Part shown: piece by piece, positions 45,589-55,900 of the stretch | Layout of the letters: every line of letters starts with the position of its first letter | Numbering within the stretch: the stretch's first letter is position 1 | Source of the DNA: Verrucomicrobiota bacterium | GTDB taxonomy: Bacteria; Verrucomicrobiota; Verrucomicrobiia; Limisphaerales; UBA1319 | Direction: 5' to 3' | Length of the DNA stretch: 64,000 nt | NCBI GenBank assembly: GCA_022709905.1 | Contig: JAKLHY010000007.1 | Coordinates: 121,212 to 185,211 of the forward strand | Notes under the pieces: model-generated | What the model saw: the letters and a program-made list of their open reading frames with translations, nothing else | Database searches by the model: none | What the model was told of the DNA's origin: nothing | Position numbers and translations under genes: made by a program

Positions 45589-48024
45589 ATGCGATTGCCC
45601 GGGAAACCGGATCTTGGCACGATGCGATGGATGTTCCACCTGAGAGGCATTCTTTTCCGGGTTTGTCGGTTGAGTGTGCGCCGGCTAATGGCGATGGCGG
45701 TCATGGGTTCGCTTGCCTACATGATCCCGGACATTTCTGGCAAGCCGGCAATGACCGAGCCCACGGCCGGTTCTGTTTCGTCAAAAACCGCTGTGACACC
45801 GGCTGAGTTAGGTTTCGAGGAGATCCTGTTTGTTAAACGCAAACCTTACTCCTCAGACCACTACTACACGGACATCAACAATGGGACCAGTCCAGACCGA
45901 TTTGTTCCCGAAAACGGCATCTATATCTACAACCTACGGACGCGATCAGAGCGTCCGGTTATTACCGCCGCCAATTTGCCCGGAGGCAAGGGCTTGATCG
46001 GCAAGATTAGCCTCTCGTTCGACGCGCGGAAGGTTCTTTTCGATTTCCGTGAGAAGCCGGAGGTCGGATTCCGGATTTGGGAAGTCGAAATCGACGGATT
46101 GGGGTTGCGGCAAGTATCGTTTCCACCCCGCGACGAGCAGGAAAAGGCGGCGCGATGGGCTCCGGGGTGGCACACCGACGACATCCATCCCTGCTATCTG
46201 CCGGATGGCAGGATCCTTTTTTCCTCCACTCGCAACGAACACACCGTGCTGTGCGGCGGATCGTCCCATCTTGTGGCGCCCGGCCTGCACCGGATGAACG
46301 CGGATGGCACCCAAGTCGAGCCGCTCACGAAAAGCCCGGTGAGTGAATTCTGCCCGGTGGTTCTCCAGGACGGCCGAGTCATGTATCACCGCTGGGAGTA
46401 TATCGACAAGGGAGCCCGTGTGGCCAAAACGGTCTGGTCGATGAATCCCGATGGCTCCCGCCCCCAGGAACTCTTTGGTCTCGCCGAGGACACCACCACT
46501 ATCTACATGTACCCGCAACCGATTCCCGGCAACCATCATCAGTTCGTCTGCGTCGGGACGTGTCATTATCCCCAAGGGGGCTGTCTGGGAGCGATCCTGA
46601 TTGTGGATTACGGAAAGGGGGTGCGGGTGCGGGGTCCGGATCCCGACCAGGCGGATTACATCCAGGCAGATCCACGGTATCCGGTCGTCAATATCACCCC
46701 CGATGTGTTCATTCAGCGTCGAACCGAGCCCGGCTGGTTTTTCCGGACAAGCGATGGTGGATTTGTGCATGACAGAACCGGGCAGCAGGGGCACCTGTAT
46801 ACGCATCCCTATCCGGTCAGCGACCGGCAGTTCCTTGTCTCATTCAAGGTCAATCCCTCGGATCATTACCAGGAAGTCTCCCATGCCTACGCGCTGTATC
46901 TGATTGACACCGAAGGTCGACGTCGGCCCATCCACGCCGATCCGCAGCTCTCCTGTTGGCATCCCACGCCGGTGGCGGCCCGACCGGTACCCCCGCAAGT
47001 CGAATGTTTCCGAGATCCGCAATACGCCGTCCGCACGCAGGCGGTGTGTATCGTCGCCAATATTTACCAAGGCATGGACGGTGTCAGGCCAGGGACCATC
47101 AAGTGGCTGCGCATCAACGAAGCCCTGCCCCGTTATTGGTCCACCGGCAGACGTTGGACACCGTCCCTGAGCAGTTCGGAGTGGAAGGCGGCTCTGTGGC
47201 CGCGAGTGCAATGGGGCGTTGTGCCTGTGGAAAAAGATGGTTCGGCCCACTTCCTTGTGCCGGCCAACCGAAGCATTTTCCTGCAGGCCTTGGACGAAAA
47301 CTTTCGGGAAGTCCAGCGTGAACGGACTTATGTCAACTATACGCCGGGGGAAGTGCGTTCCTGCACGGGTTGTCACGGGCAATCGCACCGGACGACAGTG
47401 CTGGAGTCGTCCCACGCGCCGACGGCCCTCACTCGGGCGCCCAGTGTTCCCCTCCCTCAGCCTTGTGATCGCGTGGAGAACGGTGGCGATGGCCGCGCCG
47501 GCCAGGTCATTCACTACCCGGCCGATATCCAACCGATCTTGGATGCCAAATGCGTTTCATGCCACGGATCGAACGAGCCGGCCGGCGGGCTCAGGCTGAC
47601 CGGCGAGCCCACGCTCTTCTACAACACCTCCTACGAAGCGCTCGCGCGGAAAGAACTGGCGGGGCCGTTGATTTCCGAATTCACTTCGTTCCTTCGCGGG
47701 GACCAGGGCAACTATAACGGCGCCTATCTGCCTCCCATGAGCCTCGGATCGCCTGCCAGCATGCTCATGACTCTGCTTACGCAATCGGACCATCCGAAGA
47801 ACGCCAAAGACAACCATTCAACGATGCTTTCGGAAATGGAACTGATGATCCTGAGCCGCTGGGTCGACAGCAATTACCAGTATTACGGCAGCTATTACGG
47901 CCGTCACCATCCGCAATGGATCAATCCCGATCCCAAGAATCCGGCGTATCGGGCGGCCGATTTCAGGCGCAAAGCCACTTTTGACGAAGCCATCAGTTCC
48001 GTGGCGCCGGAATGGCATCGGTGA
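45589..48024 (+). CDS. HzsA-related dihaem cytochrome c protein
   Basis: 811 aa from the ATG at 45589; another ATG at 45622 and a TTG at 45490 are alternatives. A hydrophobic export segment (RRLMAMAVMGSLAYM) lies near residues 30-45. The body holds TolB-like repeats ('ISLSFDARKVLFDF', 'IHPCYLPDGRILFSSTRNE', 'LHRMNADGTQVEPLT', 'VLQDGRVMYHRWEY', 'VWSMNPDGSRPQELFG'). Two haem-c motifs follow, CTGCH at 592-596 and CVSCH at 655-659. This matches the 'HzsA-related protein' family, named for similarity to the alpha subunit of anammox hydrazine synthase and widespread in PVC bacteria that lack anammox. It is probably a periplasmic redox protein. Hydrazine synthesis is not implied, since no HzsB/C genes are here. 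Confidence 0.83.
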   Translation: MRLPGKPDLGTMRWMFHLRGILFRVCRLSVRRLMAMAVMGSLAYMIPDISGKPAMTEPTAGSVSSKTAVTPAELGFEEILFVKRKPYSSDHYYTDINNGTSPDRFVPENGIYIYNLRTRSERPVITAANLPGGKGLIGKISLSFDARKVLFDFREKPEVGFRIWEVEIDGLGLRQVSFPPRDEQEKAARWAPGWHTDDIHPCYLPDGRILFSSTRNEHTVLCGGSSHLVAPGLHRMNADGTQVEPLTKSPVSEFCPVVLQDGRVMYHRWEYIDKGARVAKTVWSMNPDGSRPQELFGLAEDTTTIYMYPQPIPGNHHQFVCVGTCHYPQGGCLGAILIVDYGKGVRVRGPDPDQADYIQADPRYPVVNITPDVFIQRRTEPGWFFRTSDGGFVHDRTGQQGHLYTHPYPVSDRQFLVSFKVNPSDHYQEVSHAYALYLIDTEGRRRPIHADPQLSCWHPTPVAARPVPPQVECFRDPQYAVRTQAVCIVANIYQGMDGVRPGTIKWLRINEALPRYWSTGRRWTPSLSSSEWKAALWPRVQWGVVPVEKDGSAHFLVPANRSIFLQALDENFREVQRERTYVNYTPGEVRSCTGCHGQSHRTTVLESSHAPTALTRAPSVPLPQPCDRVENGGDGRAGQVIHYPADIQPILDAKCVSCHGSNEPAGGLRLTGEPTLFYNTSYEALARKELAGPLISEFTSFLRGDQGNYNGAYLPPMSLGSPASMLMTLLTQSDHPKNAKDNHSTMLSEMELMILSRWVDSNYQYYGSYYGRHHPQWINPDPKNPAYRAADFRRKATFDEAISSVAPEWHR

Positions 48025-48031
48025 GGAAGAC

Positions 48032-48127
48032 ATGGAGTTAGAGTCTGCGCGAAAACAAATCCCGATTTTGCTGGAGGCTCTCGGCCGGGCGGGCGCGAGT
48101 GACGATCTGATCCAAATTGAGCTGTAA
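48032..48127 (+). CDS. Possible 31-aa small protein
   Basis: ATG at 48032, preceded by GAGGAAG at 4-5 nt spacing, 7 bp after the HzsA-related stop. The 31-residue product has hydrophobic and charged residues in a helical pattern (ARKQIPILLEALGRAGASDD). It could be a translationally coupled small protein, or chance. It has no recognised family. Confidence 0.3.
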   Translation: MELESARKQIPILLEALGRAGASDDLIQIEL

Positions 48128-48185
48128 GGATCGAGCAACAACGCCGGCCAGGACAAGCGCCCCAGAGTTGATTATCGAACAACCT

Positions 48186-49532
48186 TTAACTCCTGAGGAA
48201 TCGGCGGTTCACCTTGCGATACCACCGCACGTCAGACCAGTTTTTCCAGTAGGGGTGCGAATAGTTCCAGGGCGTGACTCCCCAAAACTTGTGCTCTGCG
48301 GCCAGTTTCATGCATTGCTCGCACCAGTCGCGCAACCAGGTCCAATCCAAGTCGGGATGATCCATATGCCACCACGGCCCCCAGGCCTCCGTTGTCACCA
48401 CGGGAGCGGCGATTTCCTCTGACCACGCCTGGGCGAACGCGCATTTATTGCGCATCTCCTGGACGAGCATCGGTCCGACCGTATCCAGGGCTGCGGCAAT
48501 CCGATCGGCATAGTCTCGATAGCTGCGCTGACCCCGATCTTTCGTAATGCTGTTGAAGCCGCTGCGACTATCGAAGCGGGGCGAGTGAATCCAGAGGTGC
48601 AGTTCAAGGACGTCGAAGAGCTGCAGTCCCAGCGAACGCACCTCCGTGTGAAAAGATGTCAGGGAGTACGTGAATCGCTGTCGTGGATAGCGCGACTGGA
48701 AGAAGGGCAGCATTTCCGAAAAAAGACTTCGCACATACTCCATCTGCGCGGATTTCCACTCGAGACGCGCCATGCCCTGGGGATATTGACCGGCTGATTC
48801 CATCGAGGAGGCGAGAGATCCAGCCGCGATCGGTTTGTGGGCCAACTCGTTCAACTCCGACTGGAACGGACTGAAATACGGAAATTCCTGATCGAGATCG
48901 ATGTAAAGCACGGGATCGAGCAGGTCTTTACTGCCGAGGAGATCGAGCGTGCGTGTCCACGCTTTTCGAAAACCATTACGATCCTTGGCCAACGCCTGGA
49001 TTCGTCCGGGATACTCTTTACAGTCCCTGCCCCAGGACGAGAGGATAACCGACAGGCCCCGGCTTTTCATGGCGCGCATGAACTCAGTCAATTCGCGAGT
49101 GACGACATGCTCCCGATCGCGGTCGGACATGCCCCAGTTCGCGAGAGGATCCGCGGGGATGGTGATCGTTTCAGTTTCCGACCTCAGAGCGCCAATCACG
49201 AGCGGGAACGCGTCAATCCGGACCGTGTTGAATCCGCGTTCGACCAACGCGTCGGCTGCGCGGCTGAAATCCGGAAACGCACCGCCCGGATAGTGTTGTG
49301 TCAGCCATGAGAAGTCCCACATAGCGTTCGTGACACGCGACAGTCTCAGGCCGTCCCGCAAATCGCGAGAGAACTTGAGCGGTTGCGGGCGTGGCGGCGC
49401 GGACGCGCTATGTGCTGCGTCGGTTCGAGCGGTGATTGGATAATCGACAAGCAACGCCGTGGCACCGCCCGCCAGGGCGAGAGAAGCGTGGCGCAGAAAA
49501 TGGCGCCGGGTAAGTGTATTGAGCTGATTCAT
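48186..49532 (-). CDS. Tat-signal TIM-barrel hydrolase (cellulase-like family)
   Basis: 448 aa. Twin-arginine signal LTRRHFLRHASLALAGGATALL at residues 7-28. 'FSRAADALVERGFNTVRIDAFPLVIG', 'FMRAMKSRGLSVILSSWGRD', 'PVLYIDLDQEFPYFSP', 'LQLFDVLELHLWIHSPRF' and 'APVVTTEAWGPWWHMDHPDLDWTWLRDWCEQCMKLAAEHKFWGVTPWNYSHP' trace a (beta/alpha)8 glycosidase of the cellulase-like type. The late Glu in VVTTEAWGP is the likely nucleophile and DQE or ELH the acid/base, by analogy with clan GH-A. It lies 15 bp after the GH106-like gene on the same strand, last in a three-gene operon. Substrate unknown. Confidence 0.78.
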   Translation of the reverse strand: MNQLNTLTRRHFLRHASLALAGGATALLVDYPITARTDAAHSASAPPRPQPLKFSRDLRDGLRLSRVTNAMWDFSWLTQHYPGGAFPDFSRAADALVERGFNTVRIDAFPLVIGALRSETETITIPADPLANWGMSDRDREHVVTRELTEFMRAMKSRGLSVILSSWGRDCKEYPGRIQALAKDRNGFRKAWTRTLDLLGSKDLLDPVLYIDLDQEFPYFSPFQSELNELAHKPIAAGSLASSMESAGQYPQGMARLEWKSAQMEYVRSLFSEMLPFFQSRYPRQRFTYSLTSFHTEVRSLGLQLFDVLELHLWIHSPRFDSRSGFNSITKDRGQRSYRDYADRIAAALDTVGPMLVQEMRNKCAFAQAWSEEIAAPVVTTEAWGPWWHMDHPDLDWTWLRDWCEQCMKLAAEHKFWGVTPWNYSHPYWKNWSDVRWYRKVNRRFLRS

Positions 49533-49547
49533 GGATCTCTCGGTGAA

Positions 49548-52500
49548 CTAATTTTGGGGAGACTGACCGGTTCTCATCAGCCGAACGGGGCCGAACAATC
49601 CAGAGGGCAGCAGCGAATCGCCGGCTTTGTAAGGACGATACGTTGTCTGGGCGTATGGTTGGCCGGGAACGGAGGCGTCACCGATCATTCGATTGGGCCA
49701 GAGATTGGCGACTTCGATCTCGAGAGTGTTGCCTGTGGATTTTATGGCATGGCTGATCTCGACCCCGCGAGGGGCGGTCCAAACCACGCCGCAGTCGACT
49801 CCGTTTAATCGCACCCGAGCCATCACTTCCACTTGTCCAAGGTCCAGGTAGACTTTGGAGTTCCGGTCGGCAATCCAATCTGAGTTGACATCGAACGTGG
49901 TTCGGTAGGTGGCGATGCCCGAATAAAACCGGATCCCCTGCTCTGGCCGGCGTGTCCAATCCTCAAGTTGTTCAAACCGGACTTGGGCGGGGGCGCCCAT
50001 GGTTGGATCGAACGACACGTTCCAAACGCCGTTCACCCGGCCAATTTCCGCGAGGTCAGCGAAGTTAAGCCTGGACGCGGTGGATGCCGCGATCGCAGCG
50101 CTGCGTTTCCGTGGAAACACAATGAAGTAACTTTGGTAAGATTCGAACCGCAAGGGGATCGTGGTCAAGCCGCCGGCCCGATTCCATTGCGGAAGCTGCC
50201 GGATTTCACCGTGCGCGGGATCCCAGAGTTCGGGATGGCCGGTGTCGGCTCGAAAGCTGGCCGTGGCATCTACCGGCTGAATGGAGGCATTGGCCACAAA
50301 ATAGAAGTCCCGGGTTGGGGTGCGACGATGGGTGTAACGGATAGGTCCTGTCGAGGCAAAATCCTCCTGGATATCCAGGTCGCGAAGGATGGCAGCGGTC
50401 AAATCATAATGCGGGTAAAGCGGGGGCTGGACTTGCGTCGGTTTAATTTGCCACGGGGACATGGCGGCAGCGCCCAGCACTTGAGCGGGCTTCCCTGTTT
50501 CGGCGGAGGCATGGGCCGGCCGGCAGATCCATTGTGGGTCGGTGGCAATGAACTGCTGGGATCCGTCGGCGAACCGCAGGCTCAAGACGCCAATCAAGCC
50601 GGCAGGATTGGGGGTGTTGCCTCCATTTTCCGCGCGCACGTGCAGGATATTGAGGCCAGGTTTCAAGGCGTGGGCCAGGTCTGCGGATCGAATCTGGTGG
50701 AAGTTGTCCCCGTCGAGAACGGGCGTGTTGTTCACGGTGGCGGCAAAGCTGTTGTCCGCGGTCATCTCGAGACGAGCGAAACTCAGCTTGCGATCCGTGG
50801 GCAGGTCGAATTCACGACGAAAGATAACGGCGCCGACGGGCGCGGACTGGTCGGGTTTGCCGTCGGGAGACCAGATCCATTGGGCCTTCAGGATAGTCGA
50901 CGGATGGGCAGCCTTATTTTCGAAAAGCCCCGAGCCCCATATGATTCGGCCTCGGCCATGCCGGCGGACGGTTTGTGCCGCGGGCGGATTCAAGCTCCCC
51001 CAGATGGATGCGGCGCGGCGAGCCACTTCGGCATCGCATGCGGGATAATCCATCAGGCTCGGTGATTTCCGCGGTGGATTCCCGACGACAGTGGCGCCGG
51101 ACTTGATCAGGACATCCAGCTTGCGCAGCAGTTCGGGAGTCATGGTCTGGCAGTTCGGGAGGACAAGCAGAGAATAGGCCGCTCCGCCGGGGAAAACGAT
51201 GCGCCCGCCACGGACCTCGGCCAGTTTGATGAGCGTTAGGGCTGAGCAACCATCAAAGTTATAGCCTCGCCGATCAGGGAGTCGGCTGTCGCCTGAAAAG
51301 GCGGATGCGGGCGGCTGAAATACATTCGGCGCGCCTTCCGGCATGAGATAGAGCACATCGGCGATGGTGCGGCCCTGGCGGAGGATCTGTTGGCAGCGGG
51401 CAATATACTCATGGTAGCTTTTCACCATGGGCCACCAGGTCTGGCCGCGATCCCAGTGCACCCCATACGGTCCCATCACCATGCCCGGCCGGGCTTCATC
51501 GGGTTTATGGGCGAAAGTGTGGTAGGTCAACCGATTGATCCCGGTGGCAAAGGCCCAGTCTCCCTGGTTCTTCAAAGATCCTGGATAAAACCTCCAGGCT
51601 TCCGGGGCGTCGGCGGTGAAGGCCTCGGCTGCCACGACCGGGTGTCCGAAGACATGGGCAATGGACGAAGCGGTGTGACAACTGTAGGCGGTGTCAAATC
51701 CGAGGCTCCAGAACTCGCACATCGGGACGTCGGCCACCGCTCCCAGATCAAAGTCGTTGACCGGGTTCATGTCGTAAGGCTCGATTGAAAGGCGCAGCCC
51801 GTGTTGGCGGCCCAGTTTCTTGAGATGTTCAGCGTGATTTTGGATCACCAGCTCCTGGCCCGTCAAGCGGAGGTCCCAAAGAAAGCGCTCACTCATCTCG
51901 CGGCTGCCTACCAAGTATCCCCGATAGACGGGGTAGAATGGCTGCGGATCATAACCTCGCCGCGCGTGAAACTCGCCGCGAAATCGGGGCGTCCAATTTT
52001 GCGCGCCCATTTCCCAGCTATCGATGTGCAGCAGGGTCCAGCCGCACTCGGGCCGGCGCGCACCGACTTGACGCAGCAGTTTGCCCGCATAATCCGCAAA
52101 GTGGGCATCCAGGGCGGCGGCATCGAACTTGTCGCACTCGAACCCGATGCCCGGATCGGGCGCGGGGCGCGTGGACGCGCCATTGTTGCGACTGACAAAC
52201 CGGAGGATTGTCCAGGAACCGTTCGGGACTTGCCAGTCCAGGGTGCCATCCGATCTCAGACGGCCGGTTAAGTCCACGATGCGATCCAAGGGAATTGCCG
52301 AATGAGGGGGATCGGCCGGAAACTCGGCTGGCGCATCGATGCGAGGTTTGACATTAGGTTGCGACGAGAATGGCGCCCGATAAACCAGGGCTTTTTCATC
52401 GATATCCGGAATGGTTGCGGGATTGGCAGGGGACGGAAAGGCCAGGACTGCGACATCCTTGTAGAACGCTTCCCACTGTGGGCGCATTTGAGGGGGAACA

Positions 52501-52991
52501 TCGCCGAAGAACGGGCGATGCGGAGGCGGAACAGGCAGCATTCCTTGGAACTGACCTGGTCCCTCCACCTGTGTCTGGCTGGCCACCAGATGCTGCATGG
52601 ATTGCTCCGGTTTTACCCATGGCCCCCCGCTGCCAGTCCAGCCAGGGCCGGATCCGAGCGTGATCTCGATGCCAAGCCGCTCGGCCTCGCGGACGGCATG
52701 AACGAAAAGCTTTTGCCACTGCTCGCTGAGGAAATCCACCGGTCCGCGGGGAACCCCCACATTGACTTCAAGAAAAACCAGATGCCCCAGCCCGGCGGCC
52801 TTCATGGACTCAAGATCACGTGTCATGCCTTCTTGCGACAGGTTGCCGTCCATGAAATACCAATAGACACCGGGCCGGGCGGAACCGGGAGGTTTGAGGA
52901 ATGAATTTGCCAGGTCATCCGCTCCGACCGATACGAGAAGGGACAGGAGAATGGGAAAGGCGAGACGGAGTAGAGTCATAGGCTCGATCAT
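49548..52991 (-). CDS. Secreted GH106-like alpha-L-rhamnosidase-family enzyme
   Basis: 1147 aa, signal peptide MTLLRLAFPILLSLLVSVGADD. 'FLKPPGSARPGVYWYFMDGNLSQEGMTRDLESMKAAGLGHLVFLEV', 'LGIEITLGSGPGWTGSGGPWV', 'WTLLHIDSWEMGAQNWTPRFRGEFHARRGYDPQPFYPVY' and 'FDTAYSCHTASSIAHVFGHPVVAAEAFTADAPEAWRFYPGSLKNQGDWAFATGINRLTYHTFAHKP' are GH106 hallmarks. A C-terminal galactose-binding-like domain has 'VYLDLGQVEVMARVRLNGVDCGVVWTAPRGVEI'. GH106 enzymes are inverting, calcium-dependent alpha-L-rhamnosidases. The ATG overlaps the stop of the paralogous upstream gene (ATGA). An ATG at 52979 is a possible alternative start. Confidence 0.87.
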   Translation of the reverse strand: MIEPMTLLRLAFPILLSLLVSVGADDLANSFLKPPGSARPGVYWYFMDGNLSQEGMTRDLESMKAAGLGHLVFLEVNVGVPRGPVDFLSEQWQKLFVHAVREAERLGIEITLGSGPGWTGSGGPWVKPEQSMQHLVASQTQVEGPGQFQGMLPVPPPHRPFFGDVPPQMRPQWEAFYKDVAVLAFPSPANPATIPDIDEKALVYRAPFSSQPNVKPRIDAPAEFPADPPHSAIPLDRIVDLTGRLRSDGTLDWQVPNGSWTILRFVSRNNGASTRPAPDPGIGFECDKFDAAALDAHFADYAGKLLRQVGARRPECGWTLLHIDSWEMGAQNWTPRFRGEFHARRGYDPQPFYPVYRGYLVGSREMSERFLWDLRLTGQELVIQNHAEHLKKLGRQHGLRLSIEPYDMNPVNDFDLGAVADVPMCEFWSLGFDTAYSCHTASSIAHVFGHPVVAAEAFTADAPEAWRFYPGSLKNQGDWAFATGINRLTYHTFAHKPDEARPGMVMGPYGVHWDRGQTWWPMVKSYHEYIARCQQILRQGRTIADVLYLMPEGAPNVFQPPASAFSGDSRLPDRRGYNFDGCSALTLIKLAEVRGGRIVFPGGAAYSLLVLPNCQTMTPELLRKLDVLIKSGATVVGNPPRKSPSLMDYPACDAEVARRAASIWGSLNPPAAQTVRRHGRGRIIWGSGLFENKAAHPSTILKAQWIWSPDGKPDQSAPVGAVIFRREFDLPTDRKLSFARLEMTADNSFAATVNNTPVLDGDNFHQIRSADLAHALKPGLNILHVRAENGGNTPNPAGLIGVLSLRFADGSQQFIATDPQWICRPAHASAETGKPAQVLGAAAMSPWQIKPTQVQPPLYPHYDLTAAILRDLDIQEDFASTGPIRYTHRRTPTRDFYFVANASIQPVDATASFRADTGHPELWDPAHGEIRQLPQWNRAGGLTTIPLRFESYQSYFIVFPRKRSAAIAASTASRLNFADLAEIGRVNGVWNVSFDPTMGAPAQVRFEQLEDWTRRPEQGIRFYSGIATYRTTFDVNSDWIADRNSKVYLDLGQVEVMARVRLNGVDCGVVWTAPRGVEISHAIKSTGNTLEIEVANLWPNRMIGDASVPGQPYAQTTYRPYKAGDSLLPSGLFGPVRLMRTGQSPQN

Positions 52992-55900
52992 TTAAGTTGG
53001 ATTTCGATAGCGGGCTGGAGCACGACTGGCCCCATCAGGCCGGCCGGCAGCAAGGGGGCATCCTTGGCGACGGTCGGCGCCAAGAGGAAGGTCCGTCGTT
53101 GGCTGGCTGGCAGGGCCGCATCAGCAACCAAACGGTTGTTCCAGACATTGATCACTTCGACTTCCAGCGTATTCAGTCCGGGCTTCAGGGCATCGGTGAC
53201 CTCCAGTTGCCACGGGGCCATCCAGAGTGTGCCGAGCTCCTTGCCATTCATCCGGACAGTCGCCAGGTCATGCAGGTCGCCGAGATTCAGGATAAAACGT
53301 GAAGCGTGAGCCGTGAGATTGAAGGTCGTTCGGTAGGTGGCTTTGCCGGAGTAATGGCGGATGCCGTTCTCGGGGTGTTGAGACCAATCGCAAAGGAAGT
53401 CGAAGATCACACGTTCCGGGGCGCCCCAACCAGGAGTAAACCGAACTTCCCAAGGTCCAATCAGATTCTGTGGAATCGGCACATCGCGAACGGTCAACGT
53501 TTGCTGTCTGCCATTGGCAAAAGTGACCTCGTAATTACCAGGCTGCGTCACCCGGGCCTTAATTTCCCGGCCTTGGCGAGTGAACTGAATCGCGGGACCG
53601 GTCAGAGTCTGATCGGGACGCGGCATGGTTTTGGCGAGGTTCGAGATTTCCGGGTCATTCAGGGGGCGGCTGAATTGCATGAAGCTCCCCACTTGTCCGC
53701 GAAACTGGGCGAGAGCGCCGGCGCCGGCACCAGAGTGAACCACGTGTTCGCTCTTCAAGCCGGTCCGGACGGGCGCGCCATTGAGGTAGAGGCTCGGCTG
53801 GCCGTTTCGGTAGACCACAGCCAGGTGAGTCCAATCCGTCAGCGGGACCGCATGGACCAACGTGGGAGCGAAGTAGTTCGCCCCATGCTCGAAGACGCAC
53901 ACGCCGTTGGTGCCGACCGCCAATCCGCAGCCCGCATGACCGCTGCCGCCGAAGCCATCGCCGTGCGGCGCGGCCAGAACGTCGTTGCGTTTCTCGCTCA
54001 TGCCGACCACGCCGCGGCTGGCTTCACGCACGAGAGTGGTCGAATCCGCAGGCTTGATCCATGTGGCGAAGGTGAAGTCATTTGGGTTGTCACCGCCCTC
54101 GGCAGCGGCGCTTGTCTTGAGCTTTGTATCCAGAATGCCGTTTCCGTTTTGCGTGACCGTATGAATGCGTTGCGAGTTGGGAGCGGCCTTTTGGCGAAAC
54201 ACAACAAACACGGAACCGTGTGGTCCAAAGGAAATCGGCAACCGGACCTGGCCATTGGCTGTTTCATAAACAGCCGGGCTTTCAATCGTGCCGGAATCGG
54301 GCCACCATAACTCGGGGGCCTTGTTGGAGACGCGGAAACCGATGGTGGTGGCGAGGGATTCATGCTTGGGGTTTGCGACAAAGTAAATGTCAAGGTCTTT
54401 TTCGCGGCGATGGGTAAAACGCATCGGTGTTGAGCTCTGAAAATCTGTGGGGGAGTTCAGGGAGGCCAGCACGTCGTCCAAGGACTTGCCCCAGATGATC
54501 CGGCCTTTGCCATAGGAACGTTCGCCTGGCTGCCGGCGGTTGGCAGCGCCCCAAAGATCGGCGGCCAGGATTCGCACCTCGTCATCGCAATTCGGATAGT
54601 TCTCCATGCTGGGCGACCGGGAGGGAGGCGGACCGAACACGGTGGCGCCGGCTCTGACGAGATCGCGGACCTTGCGCAGGACCTCGGGACGCATGGTCTC
54701 GAGCTCGGGCAGCACCAGCAGGCGATAGCTCGTTCCATGGGGCAATGTCAGCAGTCCATTCTTGGCGGTGAGTTTCGTTTCGATGACATCGGCATTGATG
54801 TAATCAAAATCGCGGCCGGGCGGCAGGTCGGGCTTGCGCACACCGGTCATCTTGGGCGCGTCTTCCCCGATGAAGTAGGCGACATCGGCCGCGCGATTCC
54901 CTTGCTGTAAGAGCCAGCAACAGCGGCGGGTGTAATCGATCCAGGCCTTGCTTCGATCGAACCAGGTGTTATGGCGATTAAACTCGGTGCCGAACCAGGC
55001 ATTGACGCCGGGCAATCTGTCCTCCCAGGGCTGCTGGATATAGACGTGGAGAACAAAGTGATTCACCCCTTCGCAGAACGACCAGTCGCCGCGCGCCTTG
55101 AGGGCGCCGGGCGCATTTTGAAAGGCCGGGCCTCCTGTGAACGACTCCGCCGAAACATACTTCCGGCCATAGGTGTTCGCACACGACGAGGCGGCCCGCA
55201 ACTCGATCGAGCCGAGCTCACCCGTCACCCAGTATTCACCGCCGATACGGTCCGATTCGCCGCCGTATTTGAGGAACTCGCCTGGGAAACCCCAGTGGCC
55301 ATAATTCTCAAGCCAAAGACCCAGGCCGTGCGGTTTACAGGCCTCACGCAGGCCACCAACGTAATCGGTGGCCACGCGATCCGCGACGAGCCGGCGCAGA
55401 TCCCACAAGAACCGCTCGCTTTGGTTCGCGCTGCCCACAAGGCGTCCGCTAAGCACGGGCAACCAGGGTTTCGGATCATAGCCATAACGTTGGCGAAATT
55501 GGGCATCGAAGCCATCGGTCCAGTTTTGGGAGCCCATTTCGTAGCTGTCCGCGACCACCCGTTTGAAGGCCTTGCGATCGGCGGCGGGGATGCGCCTGAG
55601 CACCTCGCCGATGAACGCGTCAAAATGACGTTGGGCCAGCGCGCGATTCATTTTGTCGACCTCGAGTCCCTGGCCCTCGGGCGATGCGGGGGAATTCTTC
55701 ATGCCGGTCGGCGTCATGCCGATGCGCTGGAGGATCCAGTCGCCCGCGGGCACATCCCAGGCCAGGGTTCCATCGGGCGCAAGTTGCTTCGTCAAATCGT
55801 GGACATCGCCTGGGGAAACAACGAGTGACCTGGAGTCCGGCTCGGGCTGGGTGGGCCACAGATAGGTCTCCCACATGGGCAGCGGCGTGGGATGCATTTT

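Noticed and set aside
45589..48024. Evidence for anammox hydrazine synthesis
   Set aside because: HzsA-related proteins are common outside anammox bacteria; no HzsB/C, Hdh or nitrite genes are present.
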